Part shown: piece by piece, positions 21,668 to 32,081 of the stretch
How positions within the stretch are numbered: the first letter of the stretch is position 1
How the letters are laid out: each line of letters opens with the position of its first letter
NCBI RefSeq assembly: GCF_035222375.1
Contig: NC_085890.1
Span: 1,922,001-1,986,000, forward strand
Direction of reading: 5' to 3'
Source of the DNA: Podospora pseudocomata
Lineage: Eukaryota; Ascomycota; Sordariomycetes; Sordariales; Podosporaceae
DNA length: 64,000 nt
Made by a program: the position numbers and the translations under genes
The notes under the pieces: model-generated
Databases searched by the model: none
What the model saw: the letters and a program-made list of their open reading frames with translations, nothing else
What the model was told of the DNA's origin: nothing

Positions 21668-24160
21668 CTAATCATCAACCACCACAATGTGGCTCTGGGA
21701 CTCGCCATCAGATAGCCCAGTGAGGTCGGTAACGTCTCCCAACCCGCTGACAATCACAGACGGCCTAGCCTCCGTCATGACAACATCATCATCCACGTCG
21801 ATGACATCGTGGAGGTGTTGAATGACAGAAGAATTGGTCGCCTGCTGTGGCTCGTCCACCGAGGGCCCAGGCGAGAGCCGGCTCTTCAGCTGGGCGGACA
21901 TATCGCCTTGCTCGTTCTTGACAGAATCTTGAGCCTGGTCAGTCTCCATGGCATCGTCATCGCCCCCCTCACTCTCGGAGGGCATATCAATAAAGTCAAT
22001 TGCCACTGGACGCTTGGCCTTGGTCCTGCAATAGACCTTCTTGCCCAAAAACATCTTGAAGAACGAGGGGATCAAGTCGTTCTTGTCCCTCTCTTCCTCA
22101 ATCATTTGGCCGACCTGCTGTGGGCCAACTCGAATTCTGGGGGGCGGCGCATTGGCGATACGAATAGGGGATCTCTCGAACTTGGGCACAACCAGCTGCG
22201 TTTTCTTCGGGGGCGTCTTCCTCTTCTTATTCTTCAAAGTGGAGTGCTCGGGCTGCGCGTCTTCAGATGGCACATCATAATACGAAAGCCGTCCCTCCTC
22301 ACAGGGGTCTGGGCTGACGAGCGGAGGCCTGCGGTTGGTGTAGACCTTGGTGGGGGGTTCGTCACCAACGGGCTTGTCTGGATCGAGATAACCCACGATG
22401 GAAGACTTCAAGTCACCCCAAGGACTGTCGTTCGTACCAGCCCTTCCCCGAAAAGACACGTTGCTCTCTGGATCATCATCTGCACGCCGAGACTTGCGGC
22501 CCCTCGTCCCACGGCGGTGAGGTCTCGAGGCCAAATAGTCATCATCGTCAAACTCACTGTCCATACTGCGATGTCGCTTGTGGGAGCGGGGCTCGGGTCG
22601 GTAGGAGTCTATGACGGAATCTCGGATGGTATCACTGACGACTCTCCGAGGCGCGTCACGCTCAGTTTGACCGTTGCGCGAGCCTTTCGAAGGCTTCCGC
22701 GGGCAGTCATCAATATAGTGATCTGCCTGTTTTCCACAAAAATTGCAAGTGTAGTCCTCGGGTGCTTTGACGGCATATCGCCAGTCCCCGTTCGTTGGGC
22801 AATCTTGAATAAGATGGCCTAATAGGGTTAACATCAGTAATATCATGCCTGGGGGTTCATACTTACCACGCACGTTGCAACGGTTGCACACATAGTTTCC
22901 CGGTATGGTAAACTCCTTGTCACCCTTGGTAGCCGATTTGGCGTTTCCCACGTCAACCGGGCTCTCACCGTACTCCAAAACTAGCTCAGTTTGCGCGGCC
23001 TTCTTCTTTTTCTTCTTCGTTCTGGCCAACGCCCAGTCATCACCGAACACCATTCGGTTGGAACCGGTAAGAAAGGAGAGATCCTTGCCTTTCTCCTTCT
23101 CCTTCTCCTTCTCCTTCTGTTTCTGCGTCTGCTTCTGCTTCTCCTCCTGCTCCAACTTTTCCCACTCCTGCTCCTGATTTTTCTTCTCTCTCTGCCTCAC
23201 CGAGTCTTCCATGGCCATTGCATTTGCTCCTGATAAAAACGGCAAATCGGGACAGGAAGGATCAAATGTGTTACTCTTGCCCTGTCTTCCTGTTCCCGTT
23301 CGAATGCAGTCAGCAGCGGGAACTACCTTTTCAATCAGCTCTCCAGGCTCAGGAGCAGCCTCTCGAGAAAACATCATCCTATCAGGATGCATGCGGCCAT
23401 ACATGATCTCGGGAGCAGGAGAGGAGTGGTCCACCGAGACAGATGCAGCCCTATCCGGGTGCATATGAGCCAATGTTGGCGGCGGAGAATCATGTTTCGG
23501 AGACTCTTGTGGTGTGCTGACAAGAACCCTTCTTCCAGGATGGATATAATCGCTCATGTCTCCTTCAAAGGCAGCGGTAGAGTCATTGCGGGCCGGTAGG
23601 CCTGACAGTCTTCTATCCGGATGGGTGTAATCGTTCGTTGATTTTGAAGGGTCAGGGCCAGCAACAATCCTCAGGACTGACACCCGCCGATTGAGATGCT
23701 TGTGTTCATCCATGGGCTTGGACAAAGTGCCTGAGGGCTTTTGAATCTTATGAGCTGTTGAAGATTTGGATGGAGCTGGGGGCAGCGAGGCCGTAGTCCT
23801 GATTAGTTCCCGCAACTCAGTTTCCACGATGTGAAGACGTCTCGCGTCGAGAGGGTGCTCTGAGACGTGGCTCTGCTCTAGCTCGACAAAACCATCAATG
23901 ATGGTCTGGTCGTCAATGCGGCAGCTCTTGAGCAGCTGATACCACTCTTTGAGTTCGGATTCAGCGCTTGACGGGTTGGACACGTCCTTGTCAATCAGGC
24001 GTTCGATAAGCCATATGACAAAGCTGTTGAGGGTACGCTGTTTGTTGACCTTGACAGGAAATGCCCGGCCGAGAGACTCAAAGAGCTTACGGGCGGAGGG
24101 ACATTTGCGAAAATCACCAAGTGGCGGTTCGCCCTGGTTCTTCTTCTTACTCTTGCCCAT
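21668..24160 (-). CDS. Zinc-knuckle protein with five internal repeats, function unknown
   Basis: Two exons, 24160-22868 and 22819-21668, joined across a 48-bp intron (GTAAGT...TATTAG), give 814 residues. Two CCHC zinc knuckles are visible: C425-C428-H433-C438 (spacing CX2CX4HX4C, formed only after splicing) and C456-C459-H465-C470 (CX2CX5HX4C). Such knuckles usually bind single-stranded RNA or DNA. The N-terminus (~15-125) looks folded and helical. Residues 155-262 hold five copies of an H-P-D-R-R-type motif spaced about 26 residues apart. A second pair of repeats (DLPFLSGANAM at ~306 and DLSFLTGSNRM at ~361) flanks a Glu/Lys/Gln coil. Basic clusters (RPHRRGTRGRKSRR) and acidic, low-complexity regions follow. 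I chose MGKSKKK as start because it opens the basic N-terminus; an in-frame start lies 19 codons upstream. I do not recognise the family; RNA processing is only a guess. Confidence 0.82.
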   Translation of the reverse strand: MGKSKKKNQGEPPLGDFRKCPSARKLFESLGRAFPVKVNKQRTLNSFVIWLIERLIDKDVSNPSSAESELKEWYQLLKSCRIDDQTIIDGFVELEQSHVSEHPLDARRLHIVETELRELIRTTASLPPAPSKSSTAHKIQKPSGTLSKPMDEHKHLNRRVSVLRIVAGPDPSKSTNDYTHPDRRLSGLPARNDSTAAFEGDMSDYIHPGRRVLVSTPQESPKHDSPPPTLAHMHPDRAASVSVDHSSPAPEIMYGRMHPDRMMFSREAAPEPGELIEKVVPAADCIRTGTGRQGKSNTFDPSCPDLPFLSGANAMAMEDSVRQREKKNQEQEWEKLEQEEKQKQTQKQKEKEKEKEKGKDLSFLTGSNRMVFGDDWALARTKKKKKKAAQTELVLEYGESPVDVGNAKSATKGDKEFTIPGNYVCNRCNVRGKYEPPGMILLMLTLLGHLIQDCPTNGDWRYAVKAPEDYTCNFCGKQADHYIDDCPRKPSKGSRNGQTERDAPRRVVSDTIRDSVIDSYRPEPRSHKRHRSMDSEFDDDDYLASRPHRRGTRGRKSRRADDDPESNVSFRGRAGTNDSPWGDLKSSIVGYLDPDKPVGDEPPTKVYTNRRPPLVSPDPCEEGRLSYYDVPSEDAQPEHSTLKNKKRKTPPKKTQLVVPKFERSPIRIANAPPPRIRVGPQQVGQMIEEERDKNDLIPSFFKMFLGKKVYCRTKAKRPVAIDFIDMPSESEGGDDDAMETDQAQDSVKNEQGDMSAQLKSRLSPGPSVDEPQQATNSSVIQHLHDVIDVDDDVVMTEARPSVIVSGLGDVTDLTGLSDGESQSHIVVVDD

Positions 24161-24931
24161 TCTTTCCAAACAGGAGACACGGGCTCCTTGAGCAAGTAGA
24201 CCGGCAGGCTTCCGCAATGTGGCAGCCTTAAGGCCGGAACAAACGGCCCTCTGCGAGTTTCCTGTAGCCGTGCAAGAGGATGGGTCAGTTTCGGTATTTG
24301 CACATGTGTTCGTGAATTTGTCCTGAAAAGTACCTCTCGAAAGGACCAGAATATTGTCGGCCAGGGGCTGCGAGTAATTGCAATGGATCGCAAGCCCCTG
24401 GAGAAGAGAGTTGACCAGGTGCTACGATCGAACCGAGATCAGAAAACCAATAAAACCAAGCTGCGACCCGTTCAGCAGATTGGCTTGTTTGACAGTTCTT
24501 GGTCGAGACAAAAGAAGCTGGGTACCTAAAAGAGCGGTTTTGGTCGATCAGTACTCACGCAGGTAGCCGAAGAAAAGATGGGTGGAAGATGTTGATTTGA
24601 AGGAAACCATCAGTGGTGCAGATGGAAGCATTTGACAAGTCCCGTTCCTGTGACGTGTTTTGTGTTGAATTTCCCAGAAAATAAGGCAGGAGCGAAGGGC
24701 TACTGTTGTGTGCATCCCGTTACAAACGGAAGGAGCAGCTCAAGGTCACATCTAACGCAATTATCACAGCACCTGGATGCTCCATAGGTAATTATTCCAC
24801 CTGAAGGGTGTTGTTCTCTGTCAAAAAAAAAAATTGCATGATAGGAATGAGCAACAGATATCCCAAAACCAACCCGCCAAGCTCCCGAGCCCAAGGAAGT
24901 AGCAGTATACAAATGAAAAGGGGGCTAGAAA
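24161..24931. other. Promoter of the zinc-knuckle gene and 3' flank of IST1
   Basis: Both neighbours are on the minus strand. No coding signal is seen. Confidence 0.5.
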
Positions 24932-25916
24932 TCACCTCTTCAGCTGTGCAAACCTCTTTGCAAGCTCATCCAGATCTGGAACCCCATCCCCTTTCTGCTC
25001 CGAAGGCTTTCTCGTCACAGCAGCCGGCTTCTTGGTTGGTGTTGTCAACTCCTGTCTGTTGAGAGTGACTTTGGGGTGGATGTTATCAGTGGAAGGACTA
25101 GGAGGATTGACATGAAGCGGGATAGCCGGCCCAAAAGATTTTGGGGGTGTAGCTTTGCTCAGGTCTTCCTGTGCCTTGAGCTCAGCAGCAGCTTCCTCAT
25201 CCACACCAACCAGCGGTTCCTCCAACACTCTTTGTGCCTGGCCTCCACTTGGGTTCTCATCATCATCATCATCATCCATAAAGTCAGGAGGATCCCCCAG
25301 CTCCTTATTCTTCCCTTTTGGCCAGTCAACGCCGTATGCCCGCGCAATCTCCTCAAGGTAGCCCTGCACCAGCTCGTCTTTTGGTGGTGTGACGCTCAGC
25401 TTCTTGACCACCCCTTCGCTTACTTTCCCGTCGCTGTTTTCTGTAGCCTGTAGCACAAATTCTTTCCCAAACTTCTCGGCCAACAACGTCCTCACTGTTT
25501 GGAGCTCTTTTATTTCTGTCTTGGGAGCGGCGTAGATGATGGACTTGACAGCCTCTTCAAGGCCGGGATCGCATGTTGGTGATGCCTCTAGCAAGCCAGC
25601 GCGGGCTAGTAGAAGCTCGCAGTAGAGTTCTAGGATTTCGTGGAGCTCGGTGATGATGTCGGATCTGATGATGTTCTCGACGCGGATTCGGGCCGAATCA
25701 ACCTTGTTCTGCTCGAGGAGCTGGGCCATGGCTCTGCGCTGGGTCTTTGCAAGGGCCTCGTCACGCTTTTGAACCATACGAAGGCGGGCTATGGCTAGTT
25801 TGAGCTGGACTTTGATTTTGGTCTGGTGGTGACCTGTTAGATACTCTTTTTACTTGCGATGTAAGGTGACAAGGAAGGAGCCATACCACAAGGACCGGGG
25901 ATGTTGGAGGAGGCAT
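24932..25916 (-). CDS. IST1: IST1-like ESCRT-III regulator
   Basis: Two exons, 25916-25887 and 25822-24932, with a 64-bp intron (GTATGG...CACCAG), give 306 residues. Ist1 is an ESCRT-III-related protein that binds Did2 and the AAA ATPase Vps4 and tunes cargo sorting into multivesicular bodies. After the short start MPPPTSPVLV, exon 2 opens with TKIKVQLKLAIARLRMVQKR. It then has ARIRVENIIRSDI and ILELYCELLLARAGLLE, the classic Ist1 (DUF292) helices, over about residues 11-175. A poly-Asp, Pro-rich linker follows. The C-terminus, PDLDELAKRFAQLKR, fits the MIM1 motif that docks to Vps4 MIT domains. A closer acceptor (CTAACAG, 10 bases upstream) would break the frame, so CACCAG was chosen. It is divergent to SPT3. 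Confidence 0.9.
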
Positions 25917-26649
25917 TTCGGTATCTGGACTGGCTCAGTGTCCACGGGAAGGGTAGGAAACAGGAGATCTTGGAGTAGGCGAGAACTGGGTGATGTCTGA
26001 TATCAATGAACAAGGCTCCAGGCTCCAGTATTCTGAATAGGGAGAGGTTGCGAATGCGCAAGGCGGGATGCGGCTGAGAGCTTGGTTGCTGATGGTGGGG
26101 TTGGAAGTGCGTTGCATGCGGGGTAGCACGCTAATCAGCCGTTAACAGTTTGCGACAGGGTCTTGGCTGTCGTCGTTGTGGAGTCAATCTCCATACATGT
26201 CCATCTTGACAGCAGTTGGCTCGTGCGTTCTTCAACCTCATGTCTTGAGACGTAGGTAGAGAGCAGCTTGACCAGTGCCTCATGGAGTGTGAGAGGAATC
26301 AAGGCATGCAAAAATAAAGACAATTTAAACAGCTTTCTCTCAATAGCAACTTTCAAGTTCAATCTAAACAGATAATTGAGCTCCTGAAGCTCACAGTCAC
26401 GTGGGATATGTGGTCCGTGCCAGATATCAACGGACTTGTTGGAGCCTCGCGCTTGGCAACTTATTCCGCCAGTCAACACCTGTCCAGCATTGACAGCAAC
26501 ATATCTATTTCTTGTTTAACATCACGGTAGACCTTCATCGCTTCCAAATTCTCTACACCATAGCCATAATAACCTCTCGTTGGAAACAGCTTTTTTGGAA
26601 GACATCAACAACCATTCAGCACCGTTAATCCATCCTTCAAACCATCAAA
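25917..26649. promoter_or_regulatory. Divergent promoter region of IST1 and SPT3
   Basis: The 733 bases lie between the start codons of two divergent genes. No protein-like frame is present. The SPT3 start is preceded by a CA/AT-rich leader ending ACCATCAAA before ATG. Confidence 0.55.
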
Positions 26650-29600
26650 ATGGCGGACAAAGATAAACAGTACAAGTATCGTCAAGAGATACAGCAGGTT
26701 AGTTATGACTCTCTTTTTTGTTTGCTAGGTTGTATGACAAGTTGGGAAGTGGATGGAATGGATTGGGTGGGAAATGGATTGGGTTGATGGAGAAAGGACA
26801 TCATGTAGGCATTGAGCATCGATTCAGGGACAAGAGCTGGATGCAGCAAGACGGCCTGACAGAGGGGATAGCCGGGCAGGGAATACATAAAGCCAGATGA
26901 TGTGACAAGTCACATTTGAAGGGGATAAAAAGATGGTACTCTTTGTCAACAGCGCGGTGAGAAATCTATTGGGAATGGGTATCTTATGACTTGGAAGATC
27001 TCTTGACTCCGGAGGGGTCTGTGGGGGGATGTCAGGAAAACTGGTGCTGGCCCCAACAGCTTTCATGTCTCTCACAGTGAAAGTCATCATGGGGGTGAAA
27101 ACAGCTATACCGGTATTGCTCCTGGGCAGCGGCGGCGACGACATTCTGGGCCATGGCAACGGCAACGGCAACGGCAACGGCAACACTACATAAGTTCCCC
27201 ATGTTTTGTTCTACTCACACAATGACGCTTCCCTCAACCACTTTTCGACACAAGACCCAGAAGAAAAGACATCGAGATTGTCATAATGATCAGCACTTCT
27301 CCCTCCAAACAGCCTGGTAAAAAGGGGCAGTCAGGTTGCCCACCCATGACGGAGCTACCACCCGCTCACCCTTCTTTACCGACGCCAGGAAACTCACGAC
27401 TACCTCCCCTGACCATTCGACCTGGATGGAGAGCATCCGCTCCTGAGCGCCCTTCTCGCCGGGCAGCACCGCCTGCGAACCCAACACACGGTCCCACGGT
27501 GAGCAAGATTCTTGCTCCCTCTTGGACCAATTTACAGGCAGAGCAGCCACAGCAAGAGGTGCGGCTACAAAAGACAGAAGAGGCACTGCTGTTTGAGAAG
27601 AGAGACCAGCTTCTTTGCCGGATCGAGCAGCTTGAGATTGAGATTGAACAGTGAAAACTGCCAACCTCGCCAAAGTCGAAATATCAAGAGTCGCAGCCAC
27701 AGGCCATTTCTCAAGAGAACCCATCGGAGTTAGTGCCAGAGCTCTCTTCCTTGCAGCCAGAGCTGAGAACTCAAGAGAGATCACCTGCACCAGAGTCGCA
27801 GCCCGCAGCCATTTCTGCGACTTTTCAAGAGCAACCATCAGAGTCGAAACCTCAAGACACATCATCACACTCTGAGTTGCAGCAAACAGCCAAGGAACTC
27901 GAGATCTCGAAACAAGAATTGCCAGTCTCACAGCCGGAGTCGACACTCCAAGAAATCTTGCTGCATCCTGTGCCAGAGTCGCAGCTGTCACCACAGGCAC
28001 AAGGGGCGCAGCCAGAGTCATGCCACGAAAGATGCTGCCCAAAAAAACCCCAGAGTTATATACAGCCCATCAACTTCAACCAGTGCCGCCTCGTCAAGTA
28101 CCAGAGGTGCAGCCACAGCTTGAGAAGCAGCCTGAGCCTGAAAGGCAATCCGAGCCAGAGCCGCAGCAGTTGCGACCCATTCCGATGCTTCAGTCAGAGC
28201 AACCTCGTGATTTTGCCCCCCATCGAGGAAATGAGCAGGTCCAGCAGCGGAATAATAGCCAGTTCATGAAGGGGGCGACCCCCCCGACTCGACAGCAACA
28301 GGAAGATGACACCCCCATGTACTTTCAAGCCTCCCTTCACGAGCTCTATCCCGTCAGGCTCGTCAATCCGCGGTGCGCCAAATTCAAGAAAGTGTTTCAG
28401 AGGCCACACTTCTTCACCCCGTCCCCGAGTTATGCAATCGGATACACTTCTGTGCCGCCACCACAGCCCGGAGCTGCTACTGGTAGTACTGCTGTCGATG
28501 ACTCCGCGCCCCCTGTCATTGACGTCCCGCGCTCTGCAGTCAAAGAAGCCATTGCCAGTCGTAACGACGTCTTCAAGGGAAACCCCGCGCTGTTTGACGA
28601 GGTCATGATGAATGGCCAACCACTTGACCTTAATGGCTACGACCTTGAGCAGAATGAGGAAGGCACTGCCAATTTGATCCCGCTTAACCTTGACCCGGCT
28701 GCGTTTACGCTCAAGGATTTCCTCACTCGGCCTGATCCGATGGAAACGGGGAAGGGGAAAGAGGGGGGGACTGGACGGGAGGGGGAGATGGAGGAGGTTG
28801 CTTTTGAGGTTGAAATTGATCCCAGCGACTGGATTGCTGACATTGTTACCAAGATGATGTACGTCTCTGGTGAGACGGGCGAGCCATCGGCCGAGACGAC
28901 GGGGATTATCGAGGATATCGTGAGGCAGCAGGTTATTGAGATTGTGAGTTTGTGTCCATTCAATGTTTCTCCCGTCCGAACTAACCACCGTCCCAGCTCC
29001 GCAACTGCACCGAACTCGCCGCCCGCCGCGGCGCCCGCGCGATCACTATTAATGACCTGATTTTCCAAATCCGTGATGACGCCCCAAAGGTTTCCCGTCT
29101 GCGGACATTCCTCTCCTGGAAAGACGTCCGCAAAAACGTCAAGGATTCCGACGACAAGGGAGGAGAGGGTGATCTTGGTGCGGGTGAAGACCCCGTCGGT
29201 GGTGTAGTTCCCGGCGGGCCAGTCGACGACACGGCCAAAAAGAACAAGAAAGCCAAAGTCGGCCTCCCCTGGGAACCATCGTCTTATTTCGCCGTCGAAG
29301 TCCCAGAGAGAGAAGACGAAGAAGACGAGGAGGAAGAGGAAATGAACCACATCACCCTCCAGCGCCTCCGCAAGGCAGACGAGCGGACCAAGGCCATGAC
29401 GCGAGAGGAATACGTCACCTGGTCTGAGTTTCGCCAAGCATCGTTTACGTACCGTAAGGGAAAGAGATTTAGGGAATGGGCGGGTTTTGGGATCGTGACG
29501 GATAGCAAGCCGAGTGATGATATTGTGGATATCTTGGGGTTTTTGACGTTTGAGATGGTGCAGACGCTGACGGAGGAGGCGTTGAAAATCAAGGAGAATG

Positions 29601-29839
29601 AGGACCAGCATAGGGAGAGGACGGGAGGGGGGGAGCAGGCGGCGGGGAATGCGGCGAAGAAGAGGAAGATGGGGGGTTTGGGTGGGGGGTTGTTTGATCC
29701 GCCTAGTGAGGGGAGGACGCCGGTTGAGCCGAGGCATATTCAGGAGGCTTTTAGGAGGCTGCAGGGACGGAGTAAGAAGAGTAGGGCTATGTTGAACGGG
29801 ACGAGGATTCAGCAGAGGACGAATTTGAGGTTGTTTTAG
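26650..29839 (+). CDS. SPT3: SAGA complex subunit SPT3, with an unusually long first intron
   Basis: Exons 26650-26697, 28854-28943 and 28997-29839 give 326 residues, close to other fungal Spt3 proteins. Spt3 is the double histone-fold SAGA subunit that helps deliver TATA-binding protein to promoters. Exon 1 encodes [16 protein letters not shown]; joined to exon 2 ([20 protein letters not shown]) it restores the conserved N-terminal histone fold without gap. Exon 3 gives [33 protein letters not shown], a loop with [19 protein letters not shown], and the second histone fold around [18 protein letters not shown] and [19 protein letters not shown]. Intron 2 is 53 bp, but intron 1 (26698-28853) is 2156 bp, about thirty times the local norm. 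It contains a coding-like frame that reads through into exon 2 (separate entry). The last part of the coding strand (from ~29440) is G-rich. Confidence 0.92.
27155..27184 (+). repeat. Five perfect GGCAAC hexamers
   Basis: Thirty bases of perfect hexanucleotide repeat lie inside SPT3 intron 1, about 100 bases before the coding-like segment. Confidence 0.9.
27286..28853 (+). CDS. Unrecognised Gln/Pro/Glu-rich coding-like segment inside SPT3 intron 1
   Basis: From an ATG at 27286, one frame encodes about 122 residues rich in Pro, ending in a coiled-coil-like helix ([17 protein letters not shown]) and a TGA at 27652. The same frame continues as a Gln/Glu/Ser/Pro-rich sequence with repeated PE and QPE pairs to about 28020. 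There the coding character moves to another frame ([17 protein letters not shown] onward). That frame stays open through 28853 into SPT3 exon 2, in the SPT3 frame. The later part (28280-28853) has well-behaved codon choice, with many C-ending codons, and protein-like content ([39 protein letters not shown]). It could be an alternative 5' exon of SPT3, a nested same-strand gene, or a gene with small unseen introns or past damage. I do not recognise the family. Confidence 0.45.
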
Positions 29840-32081
29840 GGGGAGGATGGGGGTGCTTTTGTGGGCTTTGGACGATACGCGGGAGGAAATCCTTGCGTTC
29901 TGGTTTCCGCGGTGTCGTCTCAATGACTTGGAGGGGGGTTAATGGAAGATTGGATGGGTTGGACAGCGGAGGAAATTCTTGTGTTTTGGTATCCCTGCCA
30001 CCTAGTAATGGAAGATGGGGGAGGTAGGATGATGTATGGAGTTTTTCGTTGTAGCGTTACGTTGGGGGGTTTTGCACTTTTCACTATTTTATATGGAGTT
30101 TGGGGCATGGATAGAGTTTAGGGAAATGTTTCTGGGTTGATAATACCCTTGTTGTCTTGTTTACAAGACGTAGTTAGATGATTAAATGGATGCATTATCT
30201 TTATAAACTTTCTCGTGCTATGCTGAGGTAGATATGAGATGGCTATGTTTGGATATTGGAAGGGTGTTATGGTGAATTTCGTCCGAGCTTGAGTTTTAAG
30301 ATCTTCGTTTGCAAGCGCTGCTGTATGGAAACTCTTGAGGGCCTCTCATTCTCTTTAGCCATCCACTCTATTGCAAACCCTCTTCAGGCCTCTGCCAGCT
30401 TTGCCAGCTCACCGGCTCTATCCTCCATGTCCGCTCTGCCTTCAAGCATCACACCGCGCCGTTGCAGACAATGACCAGCATTCAATCAAGGGCAGCGAGC
30501 TCGATACTCCTCTGGAGAAGCAACTGGCACAGTACAGATCCACGAGGATCGCTCGCTCGCAGGTGGTACAAGATAAGCTCACGGCTTGTTACGACCAGAC
30601 CAGGAAACAATTTCTCTCACGCTGCCCCGTTCGCTCGCGAGCGCTGCCAGGCGTCCCATCAATATGCCCGGTTCATCTAATTACTATACGTAGCAGATCC
30701 GCGAGGATCACCAGCTCACAAGCGCTCCACGGGAAGCCAACAGCCATGTACTACAAAAAACGCCACGCACAATCTCACAAGAGACAACCCGCAAAGATTG
30801 CCTGACCGGGTCTGGTCCAGGGAGTCACGAGATTGCACCACGGCTGCAATACCTCTGGACCAGGCGCCTTCCTCGTTCGCGAGCACTGCTGACTTGAGGT
30901 GTCGCGAGCTTACCTTTTATATCCGTCCAGGATCTTCCCATGGAAATATGGGAGTCCGCAAGAATATTACGACAGCCCTCGAACCGGCGTCGACGGGCCC
31001 CTAAAATATCATCCTAATAAATCCGTACCTACTAGTGCCAGCGCCAGTACAGCCCCCATCACCTTGATGACCGGCGGCTCTCTGGTGGCGCTTCGAGGCG
31101 GAGTGTCCACCTGAAAGACGAGAAACAAACTCAACAGCAACGTGTACATCGAAGGACAGGTTTAGGATCCCGGGTCCGGACGTATTACCGTGGTAAACCA
31201 CCAGAGACAGCGTTGAACTCCCTGTCAGTCTTTGTATAATTCGCCATGACTAGATGTGTGTGGGTGTGCAGGAGGAGGTATATGAGTTTTACAATAGAGA
31301 TGTGAGAGGACTGCCCACCTACCTTTGGTCAGCTGCAACGCCACATCCTCATCAGAGCTTTTGGCCTTGAGACCTATCATCTTCCTAATTCCTCTTGGCC
31401 AGTCCCCTTTTTGCAAATCTAGATAGGTGGTTATCTACCAAACTTTCGGTAAGAGTTGTCTAGGTTTTTGATCAAGACTTGTCCTAGCTTGAACAAAATG
31501 TCTCTCTAGTCGGCCTATAGACTTTCCCCATTCCAATTCCAGTAATAAACCGCCCATTTCCCCCTAATCTAAAAGCTCAAAATTCCACCCCCAAGTCTAA
31601 CTCGTATTTACCCCAGTCCTAGATCCCTCCAACCCTCCCCAGCCTAGTCCACACAACTTCCAATCTTCCAACTATAACTGTCCAGATCAATAATCCCCTC
31701 TAACAACCCACACGACTTCCCTTCCTTATCACTATTAACCATTAGACCAACCGAGACAAATGGATAGCTACAAACTCAGTATACCCCCCAACGTTAGGTT
31801 AATCCCATCTTCCGCCCCACCGTAACCTATTGGACGGTGTTGCTGTTGATTTATTTTGAGTCTTGGGGGCATTTTTGATGGTTTTGTCACGGTGACATGG
31901 CAAGTTGGGTTGCTTTCATAGGGATTTCCGGAGGATTTCGGTTGAATCTGAAAATGCTTTCCATGGCTGTAAACATACACAAATTATATGCCTGTTTAGA
32001 TTTGTTCTCAGTAATACACAAACGTTACCATCTATTTTCCTCAGTAAGCCCTTACACCCCTATCCAGTTCAGACCCTTCCA
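29840..32081. other. 2.2 kb convergent region between SPT3 and PMS1
   Basis: Contains 3' flanks on both sides. The middle (30370-30960) has a 144-codon plus-strand frame with an internal diverged repeat (separate entry) but no recognised domain. The right part (31480-31780) is AC-rich and non-coding in appearance. Confidence 0.5.
30535..30779 (+). repeat. Pair of diverged ~80-bp direct repeats
   Basis: The unit at 30535-30615 and the unit at 30694-30775 both begin CAGATCC-CGAGGATC and stay alignable for about 80 bases. In one plus-strand frame they read RSTRIARSQVVQDKLTACY and RSARITSSQALHGKPTAMY, so similarity holds at the protein level too. This suggests an old tandem duplication, possibly of coding sequence. 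The family is unknown. Confidence 0.5.

Noticed and set aside
27290-28042. 250-codon frame on the minus strand opposite the SPT3 intron segment
   Set aside because: It is the antisense shadow of the Gln/Pro-rich plus-strand frame and has no features of its own.
28194-28988. 264-codon frame on the minus strand across the SPT3 exon 2 boundary
   Set aside because: It overlaps conserved SPT3 coding sequence in antisense and has no recognisable motif.
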